This document shows positions 1-6,114 of a DNA stretch of 6,258 bases, piece after piece. Every line of letters starts with the position of its first letter. The first letter of the stretch is position 1. The stretch comes from Phycisphaerales bacterium (GTDB lineage: Bacteria; Planctomycetota; Phycisphaerae; SM23-33): contig PMYM01000194.1 of NCBI GenBank assembly GCA_003171235.1, forward strand, positions 23,169 through 29,426, read 5' to 3'. The notes under the pieces are model-generated. The model was not told where the DNA came from and did no database searches. It saw only the letters and a list, made by a program, of their open reading frames with translations. Both the position numbers and the translations under genes were made by a program.

Positions 1-975
1 CTGGGCACCAGCCGGGACAAGCCTCACAAGATGCCCATGGGCGGCAAGGTCCTGGATATGACCGAGACGGCCATGCAGAACGCCCGCCGGCTGCAGATCG
101 ATTGCCTGGTCTGCCTGGGCGGCGGGGGCACGCAAAGAAACGCCTATCGTCTCTCCAAGGCCGGGCTGAACGTGCTGACCCTGCCCAAGACCATCGATAA
201 CGACGTGGCCGAGACGGACTTCTCCTTCGGCTACGACACCGCCATGGCCATCGCCACCGAGGCCATCGACCGCCTGCACACCACCGCCACCAGCCACCAT
301 CGCATCATCGTCTGCGAGATCATGGGGCACCGCACGGGCTGGCTGACTCTTGGGGCGGGTCTGGCCGGCGGGGCCGACGTCATCCTCATCCCCGAGATTC
401 CCTACGACCTGGAGGTCATCAGCCAATACCTGGCTGAGCGCCGTCGCACCGGCAAGCGGTTCTCCATCATCGCCGTGGCCGAGGGGGCCCGCTCCCAGGC
501 CGAGTGGGAGGCCGCCAGGAAACGCCAGAAGATCGCGTCCAAATCCGCCCGCAAGTCTCCTGCCGACCTGGCGGGCGAGCTCTGGTCGGACGAGACCCGC
601 GACGCCCTGCCCCTGGTGGTCCGCCGCGTCCGCAACGAGGTGATGGCCTATCACGTGGTGCAGGAGCCCATGGCCAGCCGGATAGCCCGCTCGCTCCAGG
701 AGCTGACCGGGGTCGAGGCCCGCGTCACCAGCCTGGGCCACGTGCAGCGCGGCGGCATCCCCTCGCCCTTTGACCGCATGCTATGCACTTTGCTTGGGGC
801 CACGGCGGTCGAGCTGCTGGCCAAGGGCATTTATAACGTGATGGTGGCCTATCGGGGCGAGCATTGCGTGCCGGTGGCCCTGGAGAAGGTCGCCGGCCAG
901 CGCAAGGTCGTGCCCCTCGACCACCCCATGATCCAGGCCGCCCGCATCGTCGGCACCTGCCTGGGAGACCGGTAG
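1..975 (+). CDS. 6-phosphofructokinase, 5'-truncated by window edge
   Basis: This enzyme phosphorylates fructose 6-phosphate to fructose 1,6-bisphosphate in cytoplasmic glycolysis. The reading frame is open from base 1, so the gene starts outside the window; 324 C-terminal residues are visible and about 70 are probably missing, judging by where LGTSRD lies in E. coli PfkA. Numbered from the first visible residue, family motifs are LGTSRD (1-6), GGGGT (40-44), PKTIDND (62-68, with the catalytic aspartates), FGYDTA (76-81), MGHRTGW (108-114), ADVILIPE (125-132), VAEGA (159-163) and LGHVQRGG (245-252). The usual GGDG aspartate is glycine, while the lysine of PKT is typical of the PPi-type branch. 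Glycine at the position equivalent to E. coli Gly104 favours ATP as donor, but ATP versus PPi is not settled. Residues about 164-195 form a Lys/Arg-rich insertion. The stop codon overlaps the ribosome binding site of the next gene, suggesting co-transcription. Family assignment is very secure; donor and paralogue are not. Confidence 0.95.
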   Translation: MGTSRDKPHKMPMGGKVLDMTETAMQNARRLQIDCLVCLGGGGTQRNAYRLSKAGLNVLTLPKTIDNDVAETDFSFGYDTAMAIATEAIDRLHTTATSHHRIIVCEIMGHRTGWLTLGAGLAGGADVILIPEIPYDLEVISQYLAERRRTGKRFSIIAVAEGARSQAEWEAARKRQKIASKSARKSPADLAGELWSDETRDALPLVVRRVRNEVMAYHVVQEPMASRIARSLQELTGVEARVTSLGHVQRGGIPSPFDRMLCTLLGATAVELLAKGIYNVMVAYRGEHCVPVALEKVAGQRKVVPLDHPMIQAARIVGTCLGDR

Positions 976-977
976 GA
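974..977 (+). promoter_or_regulatory. Ribosome binding site overlapping the phosphofructokinase stop codon
   Basis: AGGA lies 8 bases before the TTG start at 986 and shares two bases with the TAG stop at 973-975. It supports the TTG start, because no ATG or GTG lies in a suitable place upstream of the conserved CHAD core. The arrangement suggests that ribosomes finishing the phosphofructokinase reading frame reinitiate on the CHAD gene. Confidence 0.6.
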
Positions 978-985
978 ATTGTCAA

Positions 986-1948
986 TTGCGGGAAATATGC
1001 AATCACGAGTATTGCGCCTTTTGCGCCCAGGCCCTCTGCCGGCGCAGCCGGAAGGTCCGCAGCCTGATCGCCCCGGCGCGGAAGGGCAAGAACGTCGGTG
1101 CCGTGCATGACCTGCGCGTGGCCTCGCGCCGCCTGCGCAGCGCCCTTTCCCTGCTGGGGCCCTGCCACCCCGACAGCCAGACCTGGCGCCGCCAGGTGCG
1201 CAAACTCACCCGCCGGCTTGGCCAGGCCCGCGACCTGGATGTGCAACTGGCCTACCTCACGCGGCAGGCGCAAAAAAGCCCCACCAACCGCCAGGGCCTG
1301 GAGGACCTGCTGGCCAGGCTCCGCCGGGGCCGTCAGGCCGCGCAGGAGAAACTGCTGGCGGTGCTGAAGCGGCTGCGGCCGACTGAACTGTTGGCGGACA
1401 TGGAAAGACGCCTATGCCCGCCCCGCTTGCGGGCGGAAAGAAGCGTGCTGGGCGTCGAGGGCTATCGCCAGGCGGCGGGGCATATCGGCCTGCTGCTGGA
1501 GGACCTGCTGTGCTACGCCCCCCATGTCGCCAATCCCCAGGCCATGCGGCAGCACCACCGCATGCGGATCGCCGCCAAGCACCTGCGATACGCCCTGGAA
1601 ATCCTCCAGCCGTTGTACGGGCGGAGCCTGCGGCGGGCGATATCGGCAGCGCGGCAGTTGCAGTCGCTGCTGGGAGAGTTGCACGACTGCGACGTGTGGC
1701 TGGAGTTCCTGCCGGATTACCTTGCCCGCCTGGGTGGGCGGGGGCATGTCAGGCGCGCCGCCCAGGCCGGCGCCGCGGTGGGTGAACTGATGCGCGACCG
1801 CCAGTCGCGGCGAGAGGCGCTGTATCGTCGGTTCGTGGCTTTATGGATAGATTTGGAGACAAAGCGGGTATGGCCGAATCTGCAAAAAACCCTGGCCAAG
1901 GCGCCCTTGGAGTATCGGGGCAGACGGCCCGCCAGACCGTCGCCCTGA
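986..1948 (+). CDS. CHAD-domain protein, probable polyphosphate-binding protein
   Basis: A 320-residue protein made almost wholly of one CHAD domain (conserved histidine alpha-helical domain). The family forms a helical bundle with a basic channel that binds polyphosphate, and some members locate to polyphosphate granules. The domain shows its two-fold internal repeat. The first half has HDLRVASRRLR at 41-51 followed by LGQARDLDV at 78-86. The second has HHRMRIAAKHLRYALEIL at 190-207 followed by LLGELHDCDV at 228-237. The His, Arg and Lys residues in these motifs are the expected polyanion-binding side chains. The protein is very basic. No signal peptide or membrane segment is seen, so it is probably cytoplasmic. 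The start is TTG with AGGA 8 bases upstream; the next in-frame GTG, at residue 40, would lose the first helix. The gene follows phosphofructokinase by 10 bases and overlaps the next gene. A binding or targeting role for polyphosphate is inferred from the family and from ppk1 nearby. Confidence 0.9.
   Translation: MREICNHEYCAFCAQALCRRSRKVRSLIAPARKGKNVGAVHDLRVASRRLRSALSLLGPCHPDSQTWRRQVRKLTRRLGQARDLDVQLAYLTRQAQKSPTNRQGLEDLLARLRRGRQAAQEKLLAVLKRLRPTELLADMERRLCPPRLRAERSVLGVEGYRQAAGHIGLLLEDLLCYAPHVANPQAMRQHHRMRIAAKHLRYALEILQPLYGRSLRRAISAARQLQSLLGELHDCDVWLEFLPDYLARLGGRGHVRRAAQAGAAVGELMRDRQSRREALYRRFVALWIDLETKRVWPNLQKTLAKAPLEYRGRRPARPSP
1855..1858 (+). promoter_or_regulatory. Ribosome binding site for the phosphoesterase-HD gene
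   Basis: GGAG lies inside the CHAD gene, 11 bases before the ATG at 1870. The alternative in-frame ATG at 1843 has no recognisable Shine-Dalgarno sequence, so this site favours 1870 as the start. Confidence 0.45.
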
Positions 1949-3264
1949 TCGGCGACGTTCACGGCAATCTCCAGGCCCTGGAGGCGGTGCTGGCCGACAT
2001 CCAGGCCCGCGGCGTGCGGCGCATCTACAACGTCGGCGACCTGGTGGGCTACGGCGGTTCGCCGCAGGAGGTCGTTGACCTGCTCCGCCAGCGCGACGTC
2101 CAGAGCATCCTGGGCAACCTGGATGAAAAGGTGGCGGGAGCCTCCGGCCGCGGCAAGGCCAAGGTTTCACTCAAGCACCAGGTCTGGCGGACGGCCGCCA
2201 GGCAACTCCGCCCCGAGAGCCTTTCCTATCTGCGCCGCCTGAGGCGGGAGTTGCGCTTCGAGTTGGTGGGGAAAAGCGTGCTGCTGGTGCACGGCAGCCC
2301 GGCGTCCATCGACGAATACATCGAGAAGGGAACGCCCCTGGCCCGCCTGCGCGAGCTGGTGGCGCAGGCCCGTGCCGACGTGGTGGTGGCCGGCCACGCC
2401 CACCAACCCTTCGCCCGGCGGGTTGGCGGTACGCTGTTCATCAATACCGGCAGCGTTGGCCGGCCGGGACGGGGAGGCGACCGCGCCGACTATTGTCTGC
2501 TCTGGGCCAGCCGTCGCGGCTTGCGCGTCAAGCACGTCTCGGTGCGATATGACCTGGAAGGCGCCCTGCTGGCCGTTCGCCAGGCCGGCCTGCCGGAAAT
2601 CGTTCAGGAGATGCTCCGCACGGGCATGACGTTAGAGGAAGCGTCGGCTCGGCAGGCGCCGCCGGCCAAGCTGGACCGCGACGAGCTGTTGCCCAAGGTG
2701 GTGGCATTCGCCAGCGCCTGTGGCTATGAGGCCGGGCATACCCGACAGGTGACGCGTCTGGCCCTGGAACTTTTCGACCAGCTCCAGCCGCTGCACGGTC
2801 TGGGGGGGCGGGAGCGGCTGCTCTTGGAATGCGCCAGTCTGCTGCATGACATCGGCATGGCGGGCGACCTGGCCGGCCATCACAAGCGGGCGATGAAGAT
2901 GATCCTGGCCAACGAGCGGCTGGGGTTGGATCAGCGCGACCGGCTGGTGGTGGCCAACGTAGCCCGCTATCACCGCAAGGCCCTGCCCAGCCGGCGGCAC
3001 GTCAACTTTCGCCGGCTGTCCGAATCCGACCAGGCCCTGGCGGCGATGCTGGGAGGCATTCTCCGCCTGGCCGACGGGCTGGACCGCCGCCACGTTTCGG
3101 CTGTGCGGTCCGTCAAGTGCAAGATGGCCCCCGACCGGCTGACTATCCTCTGCCGCTGCCGGGGCGATGCGGCGGAGGATCTGGCCTTTGGCCGGAGGAA
3201 GAGCGATCTACTGGCCAGCCGCATCTGCCGCCAGGTGACAATCACTTCTCAAAACCGGCCATGA
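1870..3264 (+). CDS. Metallophosphoesterase fused to a Ppx/GppA-type C-terminal HD domain
   Basis: A 464-residue two-domain protein. Residues about 22-230 are a calcineurin-like metallophosphoesterase of the compact YfcE/MJ0936 kind, with metal-site motifs GDVHGN (28-33), GDLVGYG (56-62), GNLDE (82-86), LVHGSP (139-144), GHAHQPF (175-181) and NTGSVGRP (192-199). A linker of about 50 residues leads to a helical HD domain at about 280-455, with H290, LLHDIG (H326/D327), HHKR (337-340), ARYHRKALP (365-373) and LRLADGLDRRH (398-408). That order and wording match the C-terminal HD module of Ppx/GppA exopolyphosphatases; the ASKHA-fold catalytic half is absent. The start at ATG 1870 is chosen for its GGAG; ATG 1843 would add nine residues. 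No start codon lies between 1870 and the conserved core, so the overlap with the CHAD gene is real. No signal peptide is seen. Between a CHAD gene and ppk1, hydrolysis of polyphosphate or a phosphorylated signal is plausible, but the substrate is unknown. Confidence 0.88.
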   Translation: MAESAKNPGQGALGVSGQTARQTVALIGDVHGNLQALEAVLADIQARGVRRIYNVGDLVGYGGSPQEVVDLLRQRDVQSILGNLDEKVAGASGRGKAKVSLKHQVWRTAARQLRPESLSYLRRLRRELRFELVGKSVLLVHGSPASIDEYIEKGTPLARLRELVAQARADVVVAGHAHQPFARRVGGTLFINTGSVGRPGRGGDRADYCLLWASRRGLRVKHVSVRYDLEGALLAVRQAGLPEIVQEMLRTGMTLEEASARQAPPAKLDRDELLPKVVAFASACGYEAGHTRQVTRLALELFDQLQPLHGLGGRERLLLECASLLHDIGMAGDLAGHHKRAMKMILANERLGLDQRDRLVVANVARYHRKALPSRRHVNFRRLSESDQALAAMLGGILRLADGLDRRHVSAVRSVKCKMAPDRLTILCRCRGDAAEDLAFGRRKSDLLASRICRQVTITSQNRP

Positions 3265-3278
3265 ACAGCCCAATCGCC

Positions 3279-3303
3279 ATCCGCAGCCAGGCAAGCAGCG
3301 GAT
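3279..3303 (+). other. Weak hairpin just after the phosphoesterase-HD stop codon
   Basis: ATCCGC (3279-3284) can pair with GCGGAT (3298-3303) across a 13-base loop, 15 bases after the stop codon at 3262-3264. No T-tract follows, so it is not a standard intrinsic terminator. It could be chance in GC-rich DNA. Confidence 0.2.
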
Positions 3304-3346
3304 CCTGCCCGCCGCGTATCAGCCCTTTGAAAATGGTCGTTTTACC

Positions 3347-3415
3347 GTGGCACGGCCATCTTGGCCGTGGTTGGGCTGTTTTCGAGTATTTGCATGGGCG
3401 AGACGCCCATGCCAC
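3347..3415. repeat. REP/BIME-like element with two hairpins and complementary ends
   Basis: The 69-base element begins with GTGGCA (3347-3352) and ends with its complement TGCCAC (3410-3415). Inside lie two perfect hairpins: CACGGCC / GGCCGTG with a 5-base loop (3351-3369), and GCATGGGC / GCCCATGC with a 5-base loop (3392-3412). Terminal pairing competes with the outermost base pairs of both hairpins, so several folds are possible. It fills most of the gap between two convergent genes, a common place for dispersed palindromic repeats. A second element with identical terminal hexamers lies at 6075-6139. From memory, similar palindromes recur in intergenic DNA of planctomycete-like genomes; this cannot be tested within the window. 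Confidence 0.6.
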
Positions 3416-3420
3416 TTTTT
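3392..3420 (+). terminator. Possible intrinsic terminator of the phosphofructokinase-CHAD-phosphoesterase operon
   Basis: The second hairpin of the repeat element has an 8-base-pair GC-rich stem, and after three further bases there are five T residues (3416-3420) on the plus strand. It lies about 130 bases after the phosphoesterase-HD stop and before the convergent gene's end at 3429. The three-base spacer weakens the call. For the minus-strand gene the same stem could fold, but no T-tract follows it in that direction. Confidence 0.45.
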
Positions 3421-3428
3421 CAACGGGC

Positions 3429-3710
3429 CTACGCCCGCCGCAGCCGCCTGGCCCAGAGCGACAGCCAGATGACCGCCAGGATCATAGTCCAAATAATGAT
3501 CTTAAAGACGGCCATGTACCCCATCCAAAGCCGCCCCATACGCTCCCAGCTCATCGAGGGGCCCCAGACACATAGCATCCACTCTGGCTTGAAGTGCATC
3601 ACCGCCAGGTAGGCCAACCACTGCACCGAGGCGACGATGACCGCGACCAGGATGGTCCACCAGCCGGCGATGGCGGCATCGCGCACTCGCTTGGCATATA
3701 CTTCGTCCAT
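3429..3710 (-). CDS. Small Trp-rich protein with two predicted membrane segments, unknown function
   Basis: A 93-residue protein whose family I do not recognise. It has two hydrophobic stretches, about residues 15-40 and 62-86, joined by a loop of some 20 residues containing KPEW and GPSMSWERMGR. It ends in the basic sequence ARRLRRA. Basic residues at both ends predict N and C termini in the cytoplasm with the loop outside. Tryptophan is strikingly frequent, 10 of 93 residues, mostly near the predicted membrane boundaries. There is no cleavable signal peptide and no catalytic motif. The gene is supported by a perfect AGGAGG 6 bases before the ATG, by coherent membrane topology, and by lower GC than the neighbouring genes. 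It is convergent with the phosphoesterase-HD gene and divergent from ppk1, with 135 bases between their start codons. A role connected with ppk1 is possible from position alone. It could equally be an unrelated inner-membrane protein. Confidence 0.75.
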   Translation of the reverse strand: MDEVYAKRVRDAAIAGWWTILVAVIVASVQWLAYLAVMHFKPEWMLCVWGPSMSWERMGRLWMGYMAVFKIIIWTMILAVIWLSLWARRLRRA

Positions 3711-3716
3711 GTCATG

Positions 3717-3722
3717 CCTCCT
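3717..3722 (-). promoter_or_regulatory. Strong Shine-Dalgarno for the small membrane protein
   Basis: On the minus strand the sequence is AGGAGG, 6 bases before the ATG at 3708-3710. It is the best ribosome binding site in the window and is the main reason for accepting this short reading frame as a gene. Confidence 0.8.
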
Positions 3723-3772
3723 ACCATTACTACGCTTGTGGACCTAAGATATCCTTTACCAGGCATCGGGCT

Positions 3773-3809
3773 TGACCCCAACCGCCGCCCAGGGGCGGGC
3801 GGTTGGTCA
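3773..3809 (+). promoter_or_regulatory. Strong GC-rich hairpin in the ppk1 upstream region
   Basis: CCAACCGCC (3778-3786) pairs perfectly with GGCGGTTGG (3798-3806). Three more outer pairs, TGA (3773-3775) with TCA (3807-3809), are possible if two C residues bulge. The inner part, GCC with GGC, can extend the stem if one G bulges. The hairpin ends about 36 bases before the ppk1 ATG and would lie in its leader RNA if transcription starts upstream. No T-tract follows, so a plain terminator is unlikely. It could be a leader control element or another repeat remnant; its role is unknown. I see no convincing -35/-10 pair for either divergent gene in 3711-3845. Confidence 0.4.
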
Positions 3810-3845
3810 GCCTGAGGGCCTTACGCTTGGAATTGTGTGCCCTAA

Positions 3846-6026
3846 ATGGCTAAGAGTCGAAAAAAATCGCTGGCTGCCGACATTCGCCCAGCCGTCCAGA
3901 CCGAGCTGCAGCGCGGCGTGGTGGCCCCGGAGAAGTATCTTAACCGGGAACTCAGTTGGCTGGAGTTCAACTCCCGCGTGCTGCACGAGGCGGAAGACCC
4001 CCGCACGCCCCTGCTGGAGCGGGTGAATTTCCTCTCCATCTTCACCTCCAACCTGGACGAGTTCTTCATGAAGCGGGTGGGGCTGCTGATCCGCCAGGTG
4101 GCGGCGGGCATGGTCTCGCGCAAGCCCGACGGGCTGACGCCCAAGCAGCAGCTCCAGGCCATCCGCCAGAAGGTCGAGGCGATGCTGGGCCGCCGGGGCC
4201 AGGCCTACACCCAGCAGATCCTGCCCGCCCTGGCCCAAAGCGGCATACTCATCCTGACATACGAGCAGTTGGACGCCGACCAGCAGAAGTGGGCCCACCA
4301 GTATTTCCGGTCCAAGGTATTTCCGGTGCTGACGCCGCTGTCGGTGGATCCGGGCCACCCCTTCCCCTTCATCAGCAACCTCTCCACCTCGCTGGGGTTG
4401 ACCCTGTGCTATCCCGACCGGGACGAGAAGCTCTTCGCCCGGGTGAAGGTGCCCGAGGTGCTTGGCCAGTTCATCCACCTCAACGGCGGCAACGGGGGCA
4501 ACGGCGGCAAGCACCAATACCTGGGCCTGGTGGAGCTTATCTGCCGGCACCTGGACGAGCTTTTCCCCGGCATGGTGGTGCAGAACGTGATGCCGTTCCG
4601 CATCACCCGCAACGCCGACGTGGAGCAGGACAACGACGACGTCGAAGACCTGCTGGACCTGGTGGAACAGGAACTGCGCCAGCGGCGCTTCGAGCCGGTG
4701 GTCCGCCTGGAGGTGCCGGCCCAGCCGGACCCCTGGATGCTGGACCTGCTCATCGGGCAATTGGAGATCTCCCCCCAGGAGGTTTACCAGATGCCCGCCC
4801 TGCTGGACTACACCATCCTGCGCGAAATCGCCCAGCTTCCCATCCGCCCCCTGCGCTACGAGCCCTACTCGCCCCTGGTGCCGCCCGCCCTGGCCGACCA
4901 GGACAGGGACATCTTCGCCCTCATCCGCGCCGGCGACCTGATGATCCACCACCCCTACGAGAGCTTCAGCGCCAGCATCGAGCGGTTCGTCCGCTCCGCC
5001 GCCGCCGATCCCAACGTGCTGGCCATCAAGATCACCCTCTACCGCACCGGCGACGACAGCCCCTTCATTACCACCCTCATCCAGGCGGCCGAGACCGGCA
5101 AGCAGGTGGTGGCCCTGGTGGAACTCAAGGCCCGCTTCGACGAGCAGCGCAACATCGAACTGGCCCAGGCCCTGGAGAAGGCGGGCGTGCACGTGGTCTA
5201 TGGCCTGGTGGGCCTGAAAACCCACACCAAGACCACCCTGGTGGTCCGCCAGGAGCCCGAGGGCATCCGCTGCTACAGCCACATCGGCACGGGCAACTAC
5301 CACGTGGAGACGGCCAAGCTCTACACCGACGTGAGCCTGCTGACCTGCCGTAGCGACCTGGCCGATGACCTGCTGGACCTGTTCCACTTTCTCACCGGGC
5401 GGTCGCTCAAGCGCCAGTACCAGCGGCTGCTGGTGGCGCCGGTGAACATGCTGGAGGCGTTCGTAGGGATGATCCAGCGCGAGATCGACAACCAGAAAGC
5501 GGGCAAGCCCGCCCGCATCGTCGCCAAGATGAACAGCCTGGAGGCCCAGGAGGTGGTCGAGGCCCTCTACCGCGCCAGCCAGGAGGGCGTGCCGGTGGAC
5601 CTGCTGGTGCGCGGCTTCTGCTGCCTGCGCCCCGGGCTGCCGGGCCTGAGCCAGAACATCCGCGTCATCAGCGTCATCGGGCGGTTCCTGGAGCACTCCC
5701 GCATATTCCACTTCGCCAATGGCCAGGCCGACCCCCTGGCCGGACAGTTCTACATCGGATCAGCCGACTGGATGTACCGCAACCTGCTGGGCCGGGTGGA
5801 GGTCATCACCCCCGTCGAAGACCCCACGGCCAAGGCCCGGCTGTGGGAGATTCTCCAGGTCATGCTCAAGGACCAGCGCCAGGCCTGGGATATGCAGAGC
5901 GACGGCTCCTACATTCAGCGGACCCCCGCCCCCGGCTCTGCCGGCCCGGAGACCCTGGGCACCCACGCCCTGCTGATGGCCCTGACCCGCCAGGCCGCCC
6001 AGTCCGCCGCCGAACGGCCAAGGTGA
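3846..6026 (+). CDS. ppk1: Polyphosphate kinase Ppk1
   Basis: Ppk1 reversibly transfers the gamma-phosphate of ATP to a growing polyphosphate chain through a phosphohistidine. The 726-residue protein is close to the usual length of about 700 and has the full domain order: N-terminal helical domain (about 29-135) with YLNRELSWLEFN (31-42) and SNLDEFF (68-74, N69 probably contacting the nucleotide), head domain (about 140-345) with LTPLSVDPGHPFPF (162-175), and two phospholipase-D-like catalytic domains (about 352-520 and 525-690). Catalytic motifs are ITLYRTG (396-402), ELKARFDEQRNIELA (426-440), GLKTHTK (456-462, H460 the expected phosphorylated histidine), SHIGTGNYH (478-486) and IGRFLEHSRIFHF (611-623, H617). 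An in-frame TAA at 3843-3845 directly precedes the ATG, so translation cannot start upstream; the ribosome binding site is weak (GGAA, 13 bases away). A GGNGGNGG stretch (214-221) interrupts the head domain, and the last 35 residues are a poorly conserved Pro/Ala-rich tail. The gene stands alone on the plus strand, 581 bases after the phosphoesterase-HD gene. Confidence 0.98.
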   Translation: MAKSRKKSLAADIRPAVQTELQRGVVAPEKYLNRELSWLEFNSRVLHEAEDPRTPLLERVNFLSIFTSNLDEFFMKRVGLLIRQVAAGMVSRKPDGLTPKQQLQAIRQKVEAMLGRRGQAYTQQILPALAQSGILILTYEQLDADQQKWAHQYFRSKVFPVLTPLSVDPGHPFPFISNLSTSLGLTLCYPDRDEKLFARVKVPEVLGQFIHLNGGNGGNGGKHQYLGLVELICRHLDELFPGMVVQNVMPFRITRNADVEQDNDDVEDLLDLVEQELRQRRFEPVVRLEVPAQPDPWMLDLLIGQLEISPQEVYQMPALLDYTILREIAQLPIRPLRYEPYSPLVPPALADQDRDIFALIRAGDLMIHHPYESFSASIERFVRSAAADPNVLAIKITLYRTGDDSPFITTLIQAAETGKQVVALVELKARFDEQRNIELAQALEKAGVHVVYGLVGLKTHTKTTLVVRQEPEGIRCYSHIGTGNYHVETAKLYTDVSLLTCRSDLADDLLDLFHFLTGRSLKRQYQRLLVAPVNMLEAFVGMIQREIDNQKAGKPARIVAKMNSLEAQEVVEALYRASQEGVPVDLLVRGFCCLRPGLPGLSQNIRVISVIGRFLEHSRIFHFANGQADPLAGQFYIGSADWMYRNLLGRVEVITPVEDPTAKARLWEILQVMLKDQRQAWDMQSDGSYIQRTPAPGSAGPETLGTHALLMALTRQAAQSAAERPR

Positions 6027-6052
6027 GAGACGTTTGTCCCGTGACCCCTCCT

Positions 6053-6114
6053 GCGGGATGGCTCTGCACAGCCCGTGGCAAATCGCCCTTGCGATCCCGG
6101 GATTGCCATCCCGC
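6053..6114. repeat. Nested inverted repeat after ppk1
   Basis: GCGGGATGGC (6053-6062) and GCCATCCCGC (6105-6114) form a perfect 10-base inverted repeat, starting 27 bases after the ppk1 stop. Between them are smaller stems: GGCT/AGCC (6060-6073), TGGCAA/TTGCCA (6076-6108) enclosing ATCGC/GCGAT, and the palindrome ATCCCGGGAT (6094-6103). Several exclusive folds are possible. There is no T-tract, so it would not act as a standard intrinsic terminator, though it could stabilise the 3' end of ppk1 mRNA. Confidence 0.6.

Noticed and set aside
725..1273. 182-codon open frame on the minus strand across the phosphofructokinase/CHAD junction
   Set aside because: It overlaps two well-supported genes, has a low-complexity Ala/Gly/Arg/Pro-rich product, and shows no domain.
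1843..1869. Upstream ATG as start of the phosphoesterase-HD gene
   Set aside because: It would add nine residues but has no Shine-Dalgarno sequence; ATG 1870 has GGAG 11 bases upstream. It cannot be excluded entirely.
3117..3575. 152-codon plus-strand open frame running from the HD gene into the intergenic gap
   Set aside because: It starts inside a real gene and reads through the hairpin element and the antisense of the small membrane gene; the product has no coherent fold. A shorter frame at 3361-3612 fails for the same reason.
3711..3845. Sigma-70-like promoter for ppk1 or the divergent gene
   Set aside because: TTGTGG and TATCTT-like hexamers occur, including the near-palindrome around GATATC at 3749-3754, but none pair at 16-18 base spacing with a good partner.
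3807..5711. 634-codon open frame on the minus strand opposite ppk1
   Set aside because: It is in exact codon register with ppk1, and its lack of stops follows from the rarity of TTA, CTA and TCA codons in this GC-rich gene. Its product is His/Leu/Gly/Val-rich with no recognisable motif, while the plus strand encodes a complete Ppk1.
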